The notes under the pieces: generated by a model
Databases searched by the model: none
Seen by the model: only the letters and a program-made list of their open reading frames with translations
Told to the model about the DNA's origin: nothing
Assembly (NCBI RefSeq): GCF_003691585.1
Contig: NZ_CP033169.1
Coordinates: 558,001-622,000, forward strand
DNA length: 64,000 bases
Reading direction: 5' to 3'
From: Biomaibacter acetigenes
GTDB lineage: Bacteria; Bacillota; Thermosediminibacteria; Thermosediminibacterales; Tepidanaerobacteraceae
Translations under genes and position numbers: made by a program
In this document: piece after piece, positions 16,055-24,137 of the stretch
Position numbering within the stretch: position 1 is the stretch's first letter
How the letters are laid out: each line of letters opens with the position of its first letter

Positions 16055-17950
16055 ATGGGGAAAATTGGAATAATTTCACCTTACAGGAAACTCTACTATG
16101 AAACATTAAGCGTCAAAGAAGAGTTAAAAGAACTGAAGGAGGACATAGATGTCAGGATAGGTCTTCTAAGCAATGCGGTCGATGTGGCGAAAGATCTGAT
16201 TAAAAATGGTGCGGAAGTTTTGATAAGCAGGGGCGGAACGTTGAATTACATCCGCCGGGAGTTTCCCGATATTCCGCTGGTGGAGATCGAAATAAGCAGC
16301 TATGACATTGCCGAAGCAATTATGGAGGCCAAAAAGATTGGCTCTCATATTGCTCTTATTATATTCAACAACATGCTTTATGAGGGGAGGAATCTTGCCA
16401 GGCTTTTCGATGTGGATATGAAAATCTTCTGCATTGAAAGGGAAGAACAGGCCATAGATGCCATTAGGAAAGCGGTGGATGAGGGTTATGAGGTTATGGT
16501 GGGTGGCGGTATTGCCAACAAGGTATCCACTCAGATGGGTATCCATAGCGTGCTGATTTCATCAGGAAAGGATTCCATCTTCCGCTCCATAAGGCAGGCG
16601 CAAAGCATATTAAGATATAGAAATGATGTGTTAAAACAATCAGAGCTGATAGAGACTGTCATGGAAAATACTCCTTTAGGCATCCTTACCACTGACAGGA
16701 ATGGGAGAATCAAGATGGTGAACTCCCCGGCTCTGGATATCATCAAGATGCCCAGGGAGCATGTGATAGGGGAAAATATTGAAAATATTATGCCGGAACT
16801 AAAAGATGGGAATAACAGTTTTCTTAAGGAATTTAATGAAAATAAGATAATGGTGAATATAAAGTGCGTGGATATTGTTTCTTCCAATATTGGCTGTATT
16901 GTCACACTGGAAGAAATCAGCGAGATAAGTAAAAAGGAAAAATATATAAGAAGTGCCTTTGTCAAAAAAGGCCATGTGGCGCGTTTTTGCTTTGAACATA
17001 TCATCGGCGAAAGTCCCACAATAAAAGAATGTATACAAATCGCCAAAAGGTATGCGGGTTTTGATTCCACGGTGCTCATCTTTGGTGAAACCGGTACCGG
17101 CAAGGAGATGTTCGCGCAAAGCATCCACAATGTAAGTAAGAGGTCAAAGGGACCTTTTGTAGCAGTAAACTGCGCATCCCTTTCAGAAACCCTCATGGAA
17201 AGCGAACTTTTCGGATACGTGGAGGGTGCTTTTACCGGAGCCTCGAAAGGTGGGAAAACTGGACTTTTCGAAATGGCTCACAGGGGTACCATTTTTCTAG
17301 ACGAAATATCGGAAATGCCCCTTTCCATCCAGGCAAAGCTTTTAAGAGCCATCCAGGAAAAGGCTATCATGCGGTTGGGTGATGACAGGATCATACCTGT
17401 GGATGTCCGGATCATTGCCGCCAGCAACAAAGACCTTTTTGAGATGGTGAAAAGAGGGGATTTTCGGGCAGATTTGTATTACAGGTTAAGTGTCCTCACT
17501 TTAAAAATACCTCCTCTAAGGGAGAGAAAAGAGGATGTTATCCTCCTTTTCGAACATTTTCTGGATTTATATTCCCTGAAATATCATATGAAAAAACCCG
17601 TTATCGATAGAAAGGGATATGATGTACTTCAAAACTACCTTTGGCCCGGCAATGTCCGGGAAGTAGAAAATTTTACCGAAAGACTCCTTGCAGCATACGG
17701 TTCGAGCTATATAACAGGAGAACAAATCATGTATATTCTCGACATAAAAAAAGAGGATTTATTTAATGCTCATGAAAATTTAAAGGTCATGGCAACTTCA
17801 AGCTCGATGGAATTGGATGAAAGGGAAATATACCGGATTTTGAAGGAAAACAATTTTAACAAGACCAGGACGGCGAAGCAACTGGGGATAGGGAGGACTA
17901 CACTCTGGCGGATGTTAAAGAAACAGGAAAATAGTGAACTGTTTCAGTGA
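16055..17950 (+). CDS. PrpR_N-type sigma-54 activator of TRAP module B
   Basis: Enhancer-binding protein of 631 residues, paralogous to the one at 10077. It has PrpR_N (about 1-190; VLISRGGTLNYIRREFPDI), PAS (about 200-310), AAA+ with GETGTGKE near residue 343 and GAFTGA near residue 390, and a C-terminal Fis-type helix-turn-helix (NKTRTAKQLGIGRTTLWRM). ATG start at 16055 after AGAGGTG. The stop codon lies inside the first of three phased palindromes (17940-17994), and a perfect -24/-12 promoter follows at 18076, so this protein most likely activates the downstream TRAP-racemase-dehydratase operon. Confidence 0.9.
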   Translation: MGKIGIISPYRKLYYETLSVKEELKELKEDIDVRIGLLSNAVDVAKDLIKNGAEVLISRGGTLNYIRREFPDIPLVEIEISSYDIAEAIMEAKKIGSHIALIIFNNMLYEGRNLARLFDVDMKIFCIEREEQAIDAIRKAVDEGYEVMVGGGIANKVSTQMGIHSVLISSGKDSIFRSIRQAQSILRYRNDVLKQSELIETVMENTPLGILTTDRNGRIKMVNSPALDIIKMPREHVIGENIENIMPELKDGNNSFLKEFNENKIMVNIKCVDIVSSNIGCIVTLEEISEISKKEKYIRSAFVKKGHVARFCFEHIIGESPTIKECIQIAKRYAGFDSTVLIFGETGTGKEMFAQSIHNVSKRSKGPFVAVNCASLSETLMESELFGYVEGAFTGASKGGKTGLFEMAHRGTIFLDEISEMPLSIQAKLLRAIQEKAIMRLGDDRIIPVDVRIIAASNKDLFEMVKRGDFRADLYYRLSVLTLKIPPLRERKEDVILLFEHFLDLYSLKYHMKKPVIDRKGYDVLQNYLWPGNVREVENFTERLLAAYGSSYITGEQIMYILDIKKEDLFNAHENLKVMATSSSMELDEREIYRILKENNFNKTRTAKQLGIGRTTLWRMLKKQENSELFQ

Positions 17951-17994
17951 AACAAAAAAGGTTTAAATGAAACACAATCTGTTTCAATGGAACA
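17940..17994 (+). promoter_or_regulatory. Three tandem palindromic activator sites, 20-bp phased
   Basis: Site 1 at 17940-17954 is a perfect palindrome (TGTTTCAGTGAAACA). Site 2 at 17960-17974 (GGTTTAAATGAAACA) and site 3 at 17980-17994 (TGTTTCAATGGAACA) are near copies. Their centres (17947, 17967, 17987) are exactly 20 bp apart. They lie about 90-140 bp upstream of the -24/-12 promoter, the usual distance for enhancer sites of sigma-54 activators. Confidence 0.75.
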
Positions 17995-18005
17995 CATATT
18001 GAAAC

Positions 18006-18035
18006 ACCCTGTCAAATGGCAGGGTTCCTTTTTTT
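18006..18035 (+). terminator. Terminator of the module B activator gene
   Basis: ACCCTGTC-AAAT-GGCAGGGT hairpin followed by TCCTTTTTTT. It lies between the activator sites and the -24/-12 promoter and insulates the operon from read-through. Confidence 0.8.
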
Positions 18036-18075
18036 ATCCCGGTCTGATAGGCAAATCTGACATTTTAATAGACAG

Positions 18076-18091
18076 TGGCATCATATTTGCA
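18076..18091 (+). promoter_or_regulatory. Sigma-54 promoter for TRAP module B
   Basis: TGGCATC-ATAT-TTGCA, full -24/-12 match, 50 bp before the binding-protein start. Confidence 0.88.
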
Positions 18092-18140
18092 ATAATAAAA
18101 AAACGCAAAAAAGAAATAAAAATTACAGGGAGGGATTTTG

Positions 18141-19211
18141 TTGTACAAAAAGTATCTGGTAGTTTTAATGGTCATTTTCGTTTTGATGATGAGTATGGTG
18201 GGATGCGGCTCTTCCGGCAATTCAAGCTCGTCCCAGAGCAGCCAAAGCTCAAACGCAGGGCAAACTCAAAACCAGTCTCAGCCTGCGGAAAGTAACGCCA
18301 AGTTTGTATTAAAGCTGGGGCATGTGGCCAACACTGACCAACCCTACCACGAGGCCGCGGTCAAGTTTGCGGACATGGTAAAAGAGAGGACTAACGGGGC
18401 AGTGGAGATTCAAATATACCCCAACAGCCAGCTGGGTGGTCAGAGGGATTTACTAGAGGGGCTGCAGCTCGGAACAGTGGACATAGTTCTTACTTCATCG
18501 GCGGTGCTGGCTAATTTCATACCGAAGTGCCAGGTAATAGATCTGCCTTTTATATTCCGGGATAAAGAACATGTATATAAGGTTTTAGACGGCCCCCTGG
18601 CAGACAAGATTTACGAGGGAGCAGAAAACCAGGGCATGAAGGTTATATCCACATGGGAAAACGGGTTCAGGCATATAACCAACAATATAAGACCTATTAC
18701 AAAGCCCGATGACATGAAGGGTATCAAGATAAGGGTTATGGAAAGCCAGATGTACATCGAGATGTTCAAAGCATTAGGCGCCAATCCGACTCCCATGGCC
18801 ATGGGCGAGGTGTTTACCGCACTGCAGCAAAAGACTGTGGATGCCCAGGAAAATCCCATTGGACAGATTTTTGCTTCAAGGTTCTACGAGGTTCAAAAAT
18901 ATCTGACGCTGGATGGACATACTTATTCTCCTGAAACTGTGGTATTCAGCCTTCAGACATGGAATAAATTGCCAAAAGAATATCAGGATGTCATCATTAA
19001 GGCCGCTCAGGAGGCAAGGGACTTTAACAGGCAAAGAACAGCGGAACAAAACCAGAAATTCCTGGATCAAATGAAATCCAAAGGTTTGCAGGTCACCGAA
19101 CTTACACCAGAGCATAAAGCTGCCTTCCAGGAAAAGATGAAACCGGTCTGGGCAAAATTTGAAAATGTCATCGGCAAGGACCTCATCGATGCAGTTGTAA
19201 ATACAAAATAA
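18141..19211 (+). CDS. dctP: TRAP transporter solute-binding lipoprotein (DctP family), module B
   Basis: Carboxylic-acid-binding lipoprotein. The signal peptide ends in the lipobox MVGC (Cys near residue 20), followed by a Ser/Gln/Asn linker and the DctP fold (LKLGHVANTDQPYHEAAVKF, ENGFRHITNNIRPI, IKIRVMES). TTG at 18141 has GGGAGGG 6 nt upstream; the adjacent in-frame TTG at 18138 is only 3 nt from it. It is clearly related to the module A protein at 13025 but well diverged, so the two probably bind different acids. A hairpin follows before dctQ. Confidence 0.92.
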   Translation: MYKKYLVVLMVIFVLMMSMVGCGSSGNSSSSQSSQSSNAGQTQNQSQPAESNAKFVLKLGHVANTDQPYHEAAVKFADMVKERTNGAVEIQIYPNSQLGGQRDLLEGLQLGTVDIVLTSSAVLANFIPKCQVIDLPFIFRDKEHVYKVLDGPLADKIYEGAENQGMKVISTWENGFRHITNNIRPITKPDDMKGIKIRVMESQMYIEMFKALGANPTPMAMGEVFTALQQKTVDAQENPIGQIFASRFYEVQKYLTLDGHTYSPETVVFSLQTWNKLPKEYQDVIIKAAQEARDFNRQRTAEQNQKFLDQMKSKGLQVTELTPEHKAAFQEKMKPVWAKFENVIGKDLIDAVVNTK

Positions 19212-19219
19212 AATAATGT

Positions 19220-19245
19220 GAGGCAAGCTCCGGCTTGCCTCTTTT
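19220..19245 (+). terminator. Attenuator hairpin between dctP and dctQ (module B)
   Basis: Nine-bp stem GAGGCAAGC-TCCG-GCTTGCCTC followed by TTTT. Same position as in module A. Confidence 0.7.
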
Positions 19246-19264
19246 ACAGGATGGAGGGATTGAT

Positions 19265-19762
19265 TTGACCTTTAAAAAATTCATCGATGGTCTTGACAGC
19301 GTAGTTAAATGGACGGCTATTGCGATGTTTTCGATTATGACCGTGGCCATAGTCCTTCAAGTCATATTCAGGTATATACTGCACGCATCTCTAAGCTGGT
19401 CCGAGGAACTGGCGAGATACCTTTTCGTCTGGTCGGTACTCCTGGGTTCGGCCATGTGTGTGAAGAGACGCTCTCATGTGGGAGTTGAAGTCTTTACAAT
19501 GTACCTCCCCAAAAACCTTCAAAGATACAGTATATTTTTAGCCGACATTCTTGGTTTGATATTTTATGGCATTTTAATAATATATGGTTTTAATGTGGTG
19601 AAAATCACCATGAATCAATTTTCCGCTTCCCTTGGCATAAAGATGGGTTATCCCTATTTATCCATTCCTGTAGCAGGAATTGTTATGTTTTTAAATGGTC
19701 TCTACAATATGTTAGAAGATTTAAAGCAGTTTAAAGAAAATGATGGGGTGGTGAGAGCATGA
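19265..19762 (+). CDS. dctQ: TRAP transporter small membrane subunit (DctQ), module B
   Basis: About 165 residues, four spans, with LQVIFRYILHASLSWSEELA and LFVWSVLLGSAM. The TTG at 19265 is chosen because GGAGGG lies 6 nt upstream; an in-frame start at 19235 would fall inside the attenuator hairpin. Its stop overlaps the dctM start by ATGA, showing translational coupling. Confidence 0.9.
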   Translation: MTFKKFIDGLDSVVKWTAIAMFSIMTVAIVLQVIFRYILHASLSWSEELARYLFVWSVLLGSAMCVKRRSHVGVEVFTMYLPKNLQRYSIFLADILGLIFYGILIIYGFNVVKITMNQFSASLGIKMGYPYLSIPVAGIVMFLNGLYNMLEDLKQFKENDGVVRA

Positions 19763-21039
19763 GCTTTACCGTCGGCCTTTTGTTTATCTCTTTTGCGGTT
19801 TTTCTTATTTTAAATATACCTATAGCCGTAGCACTGGGCCTTGCCACAGGAGCGGCAGTCTTAACATCTCATATGCCTCTTACCCTGGTGGTGCAAAGAA
19901 TATTTGCTTCTAACGATAATTTCCCGCTCATGGCAATACCATTTTTTATGCTGGCAGGCTCTGTAATGACTCAGGGAGGAGTATCTAAAAGGCTGGTGGC
20001 CTTTGCGGATGCCCTGGTAGGCTGGCTCACTGGCGGTCTGGGCATAGTGGCCACACTGGCCGGCATGTTTTTTGCTGCCATTTCAGGATCTTCCGCGGCC
20101 ACTACCGCAGCCATCGGGCCTATCCTTTTTCCGGAAATGGAGAAAAGAGGATATAACAGAGAATTTGCGGCGGCCATAGTGGCGGCCGCAGGTGAAACGG
20201 GAATCATAATCCCGCCCAGTGTTACCATGGTGGTTTACGGCGTTATCGCCGGTGTTTCCATCGGAGACTTGTTCCTTGGCGGTTTTGGCCCCGGAATACT
20301 GATGGGCCTTTCCATGGCGGCATTGATTTATTTTGTGTCAAAAAGACATAACTATGGCGGCACGAAATGGGCCGGCCTTGCAAACGTGGGCAAGACCTTT
20401 GCTCAAAGCATCTGGGGATTGCTGATGCCTATTATTATCCTCGGGGGTATTTACGGAGGAATATTTACTCCCACCGAAGCCGCTGCTGTGGCCGTTGTAT
20501 ATGGCCTTTTCGTTGGTTTTTTCATTTACAAGGACCTTAAGCTCAGTGATTTGCCAAAGATAGTTGAGGATTCTGTAAAAAGCACCGCAGTGGTCATGTT
20601 CATTATGGATGCGGCGGGACTTTTCAGCTGGATCATCACGAGCCAGCAGGTGCCCGTGATGCTTGCCAATTATTTTGTATCGCTGACCAACAATCCCACT
20701 ACTATCCTTATGTTAATAAACATACTTCTCTTAATAGTCGGCTGTTTCCTGAACGCTTCGGCTGCTGTCACCATACTGGCTCCCATACTGGTTCCGGTAG
20801 TGACGCAGATGGGTATAGACCCTGTATTTTTCGGTGTATTGATGACTGTAAACCTTGCTATAGGCACCCTTACCCCTCCAGTAGGCGTGGACCTTTTTGT
20901 GGCAACGACTATTGCAAAGATCCCGCTGGAGAGAATTTCAAGAGCTATTTTAAGTTTTCTGGTTGTGCTTATTCTGGATCTTATCATAATAACTTACGTT
21001 CCGGGCATCGTTATGTGGGTGCCCAATATGGTCAAATAG
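19759..21039 (+). CDS. dctM: TRAP transporter large membrane subunit (DctM), module B
   Basis: 426 residues, about 12 spans, with FPLMAIPFFMLAGSVMTQGG, FFAAISGSSAATTAAIGPIL and GTLTPPVGVDLFVATTIAKI. ATG overlaps the end of dctQ. The racemase gene follows after 23 bp, so the transporter and the catabolic enzymes are one transcription unit. Confidence 0.93.
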   Translation: MSFTVGLLFISFAVFLILNIPIAVALGLATGAAVLTSHMPLTLVVQRIFASNDNFPLMAIPFFMLAGSVMTQGGVSKRLVAFADALVGWLTGGLGIVATLAGMFFAAISGSSAATTAAIGPILFPEMEKRGYNREFAAAIVAAAGETGIIIPPSVTMVVYGVIAGVSIGDLFLGGFGPGILMGLSMAALIYFVSKRHNYGGTKWAGLANVGKTFAQSIWGLLMPIIILGGIYGGIFTPTEAAAVAVVYGLFVGFFIYKDLKLSDLPKIVEDSVKSTAVVMFIMDAAGLFSWIITSQQVPVMLANYFVSLTNNPTTILMLINILLLIVGCFLNASAAVTILAPILVPVVTQMGIDPVFFGVLMTVNLAIGTLTPPVGVDLFVATTIAKIPLERISRAILSFLVVLILDLIIITYVPGIVMWVPNMVK

Positions 21040-21062
21040 TTTGAGATAGGAGTGATACCCGA

Positions 21063-22313
21063 ATGTCCACTGTTAAACTGAAATATATGTCATCTTATGT
21101 GGATGTGGATATACCTGATAAAAACCTGTATGCTGTTTTGAATCCTGAGGATTTGCCGGGAGTAATAGATCCTTTCCGGGAAGTAAGAGAGGCCCTGGAT
21201 AAACCCATCGAAAGCATCCCCCTGAAGGAGATGGCAAAGAGCAAGAAAAACGTGGTGATTCTTGCCAGCGATATCACGAGGCCTTCGCCGTCGCATATCC
21301 TGGTTCCACCCATAGTAGAAGAATTAAAAGAAGCGGGCGTAGAATACAGTGACATCACTGTCGTCTTCGGGTTGGGCTACCACAGGCAACATACAGAAGA
21401 GGAAAAGAAGAAGCTGGTAGGAGAAGAGGTATACAGCAAGGTAAGGTGTATAGACCATGACATAAATGATTGCGTATACCTGGGCACCACGAAGCGAGGC
21501 ACTCCTGTGGAAGTTTTCAGACCCGTGGCGGAATCCGACTTGCTTATTGCCACCGGCAACCTGGAATTTCACTATAAAGCCGGTTACAGCGGAGGAGATA
21601 AAGCCCTCCTGCCGGGAGTGTGCAGCAAGAAGACCATCGAGACCAACCATGTGATGATGATAAGGCCCGGCACTATGCCCGGCAGGGCCCAAGGGAACCC
21701 CATGAGGGAGGATATTGAAGAAGCCGGACGCATCGCAGGTGTGGATTTTATTGTGAATGCGGTTCTAAACAGCCACAAGGAGATAGTGAAAGTGGTGGCA
21801 GGGGACCCCGTAAAGGCACACCGTGAGGGGGCAAAGTATATCGATAAGATGTACAAGAGAAACATCGAAGAAAAGGTAGACGTGGTAGTTGCCTCCTGCG
21901 GCGGATTCCCGAAAGATATAAATCTGTATCAGGCCCAGAAGGGGTTGGAAAACGCCAGCTACGCGGTAAGGGATGGAGGCAGCATTATACTTCTTGCCGA
22001 GTGCCGGGAGGGGCTGGGAGAGGCCACTTTCGAGGACTGGATGATGAGAGCAAAAACTCCTCATGATTGTGTCGAATGGATACAGCAGGAATTTAAACTG
22101 GGTGCCCATAAGGCAGCAGTCATATGCATGGTCCTGGAAAGGGCAAAAGTTTATCTGGTTTCAGGCCTTGATGAGAATCTGGTGAGGGATATATTTTTTA
22201 TCCCCGCAAAGTCGGTCCAACAAGCCCTGGATAAAGCCTTAAAGGAATACGGTGAAAAGGCAAAGGTGCTGGTACTGCCCTATGCCAATTCAACACTTCC
22301 CTATGTGGAATAA
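21063..22313 (+). CDS. LarA-family nickel-pincer racemase, candidate malate/hydroxyacid racemase
   Basis: 416 residues of the lactate racemase LarA family, which swaps the configuration of 2-hydroxy acids using a nickel-pincer nucleotide. Key residues by alignment with L. plantarum LarA: His107 (GLGYHRQH, LarA His108), His170 and Lys180 (EFHYKAGYSGGDK, LarA His174/Lys184) and His196 (TIETNH, LarA His200). The spacing of the last three is identical. LarA homologues are known for lactate, malate, phenyllactate and other hydroxy acids. Here the partners are a LeuCD-type dehydratase and malic enzyme, so malate is the best guess (inference). The cofactor genes larB, larC and larE are not in the window. 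ATG at 21063 after AGGAGTG. Confidence 0.85.
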   Translation: MSTVKLKYMSSYVDVDIPDKNLYAVLNPEDLPGVIDPFREVREALDKPIESIPLKEMAKSKKNVVILASDITRPSPSHILVPPIVEELKEAGVEYSDITVVFGLGYHRQHTEEEKKKLVGEEVYSKVRCIDHDINDCVYLGTTKRGTPVEVFRPVAESDLLIATGNLEFHYKAGYSGGDKALLPGVCSKKTIETNHVMMIRPGTMPGRAQGNPMREDIEEAGRIAGVDFIVNAVLNSHKEIVKVVAGDPVKAHREGAKYIDKMYKRNIEEKVDVVVASCGGFPKDINLYQAQKGLENASYAVRDGGSIILLAECREGLGEATFEDWMMRAKTPHDCVEWIQQEFKLGAHKAAVICMVLERAKVYLVSGLDENLVRDIFFIPAKSVQQALDKALKEYGEKAKVLVLPYANSTLPYVE

Positions 22314-22348
22314 AATTTGAAGCAGGATTGAAAGGAAAGGAGATTTAT

Positions 22349-23614
22349 ATGCACGCTCTGGAGAAAATTTTAGCAAAACATGCGGCAAAAGATAAGGTAA
22401 AAGCCGGAGAGATAGTAACCTGCAAGGTGGATCTTGCTGAAGTAAATGACTTATATATGCAGGTAATCGAGTCTTTTAATGAAATGGGCGGCAAAAGGGT
22501 ATGGGACCCTGAAAAGGTGGCATTCGTATTTGACCACTACGCACCTGCACCCACTATAAAATCCGCCGCCAATCACAAAGTCATGAGGGAATTTGTCTGG
22601 GAGTACGGTATAAAGCATCTTTTCGACATAAATGCAGGAGTATGCCACCAGGTTATGCCCGAGGCAGGATTAATCTTCCCGGGAATGCTGCTGGTGGCCA
22701 CTGATTCCCATACTACCACCCATGGAGCCTTCGGAGCCTTCGGCACCGGAGTGGGAGCCACCGACCTTGCCTGCATACTCATGTCAGGGGAGCTCTGGTT
22801 CCGGGTGCCCGAAGTTATAAAGATAGAGATAAACGGCAAACTGAAACCCGGCGTCCTTCCAAAAGATGTCATACTGCACATACTGGGCAAGCTGGGCACT
22901 GAAGCTGCGGTATATAAGGCCATCGAATTTACCGGAGATACGGTAAAGAATATGGATATACCCGGCCGAATGGTGCTCTGCAACATGTCGGTGGAGATGG
23001 GGGCCAAGACATCATATATAAAACCCGATGAAACAACTTTGAACTATTTAAAATCCCGGGGTGTCGATGAAGATAACCTGGAAGTCCCGGAAACCGATCC
23101 TGATTATGAATACAGCGAAAACTACAATTTCGATGTGTCTGATCTTTCACCCCAGGTGGCCATTCCCCACAGCGTGGACAATGTAGTCCCGGTGGAAGCC
23201 GTAAAGGGTACCAGGGTGGACCAGGTATTTATAGGTTCTTGCACCGGGGGCAGGGTGGAGGACATAGAATGGGCCTATAAGATCCTGAAGGGCAAGAAGA
23301 TAAATGATAGGACGAGACTTGTCATTATACCCGCATCACGAGATGTGTATCTTGAAGCCATGAGGCGGGGGTATGTGGAAGCGCTTATTAATGCAGGTGC
23401 TACATTTAGCGCACCGGGGTGTGGTCCCTGCCTGGGAGCCCATCAGGGAGTGATAGCCCCCGGAGAAGTTTGCGTGACCGCCACCAACAGGAATTTCCCC
23501 GGTCGAATGGGCAGCACCGGAGGGGATATTTATCTTGCATCACCGGCCACGGCGGCAGCCTGTGCTCTGGCAGGAAAAATTGTAAATCCTGTAGAATATA
23601 TAGAGGAGGTCTAA
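22349..23614 (+). CDS. Aconitase-family dehydratase large subunit (LeuC/HacA type)
   Basis: 4Fe-4S (de)hydratase large chain of about 421 residues. It shows VFDHYAPAPT, GVCHQVMPEAG, ATDSHTTTHGAFGAFGTGVG, the cluster Cys in GSCTGGR (SCTNGR in most LeuC) and PGCGPCLGAH. Start ATG 22349 with AAAGGAG 6 nt upstream; the upstream in-frame TTG at 22328 precedes the SD. It pairs with the small subunit 3 bp downstream. Leucine synthesis is unlikely: there is no leuA or leuB, and the pair sits in a TRAP uptake operon. Maleate hydratase, dimethylmaleate hydratase and citraconate hydratase are known family members and fit better (inference). Confidence 0.88.
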   Translation: MHALEKILAKHAAKDKVKAGEIVTCKVDLAEVNDLYMQVIESFNEMGGKRVWDPEKVAFVFDHYAPAPTIKSAANHKVMREFVWEYGIKHLFDINAGVCHQVMPEAGLIFPGMLLVATDSHTTTHGAFGAFGTGVGATDLACILMSGELWFRVPEVIKIEINGKLKPGVLPKDVILHILGKLGTEAAVYKAIEFTGDTVKNMDIPGRMVLCNMSVEMGAKTSYIKPDETTLNYLKSRGVDEDNLEVPETDPDYEYSENYNFDVSDLSPQVAIPHSVDNVVPVEAVKGTRVDQVFIGSCTGGRVEDIEWAYKILKGKKINDRTRLVIIPASRDVYLEAMRRGYVEALINAGATFSAPGCGPCLGAHQGVIAPGEVCVTATNRNFPGRMGSTGGDIYLASPATAAACALAGKIVNPVEYIEEV

Positions 23615-23617
23615 CCA

Positions 23618-24118
23618 ATGCAGCTCAAAATTTCCGGCAAGGCTTACATTTTTGGAGACAATATAGATACAGACCAGATTTATCCTGGAAGGTATCTGGA
23701 ACTCACTGCCAAGGCGGACATTGCCTCCCACTGCATGGAAGGCGCAAGGCCTGGATTTGCAAGGGAAGTAAAAAAAGGTGATATAATAGTGGCGGGGAAA
23801 AACTTCGGCTGCGGTTCTTCCCGGGAGCATGCGGCTATTACACTAAAGGAAGCAGGAGTAAGTGCGGTGGTAGCCGAATCCTTTGCCAGGATCTTTTTCA
23901 GAAACGCCATAAACCTGGGACTTCCCGTAATAACCTGTAAAAAGATACATGATAATGTAAAGGAGGGCGAAATACTGGAGATAGACTTATCCACCGGCCA
24001 GATTAAAAATCAGAACACCGGTGAAACATACCGGGGAGAAGGCCTTTCGGAATTTGTGCTCAGTATCCTGGAAAACGGTGGAATAAAGCCGCTATTTAAG
24101 GAGAGGTACGGCAATTAA
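23618..24118 (+). CDS. Aconitase-family dehydratase small subunit (LeuD type)
   Basis: 166 residues, swivelling domain that completes the active site. The motif GKNFGCGSSREHA binds the substrate carboxylate. The specificity loop reads YLELT, unlike the YLRT of homoaconitase or the YLVx of isopropylmalate isomerase in archaeal-type enzymes, which suggests another substrate. ATG at 23618 only 3 bp after the large subunit, preceded by GAGGTC. Malic enzyme follows after 19 bp. Confidence 0.88.
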   Translation: MQLKISGKAYIFGDNIDTDQIYPGRYLELTAKADIASHCMEGARPGFAREVKKGDIIVAGKNFGCGSSREHAAITLKEAGVSAVVAESFARIFFRNAINLGLPVITCKKIHDNVKEGEILEIDLSTGQIKNQNTGETYRGEGLSEFVLSILENGGIKPLFKERYGN

Positions 24119-24137
24119 AAGAAAGTGAGGTAAACTG

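Noticed and set aside
17940-17994. CRISPR-like array of short repeats at 20-bp spacing
   Set aside because: Only three 15-bp palindromes with 5-bp gaps; no spacers or cas genes; an activator site array fits.
17987-18295. 102-codon ORF spanning the module B control region
   Set aside because: It runs across activator sites, a terminator, the sigma-54 promoter and the start of dctP in another frame; no SD.
22349-24118. Leucine biosynthesis role for the LeuC/LeuD-type pair
   Set aside because: No leuA or leuB nearby; located between a TRAP/racemase set and malic enzyme under a sigma-54 promoter; atypical YLELT loop.
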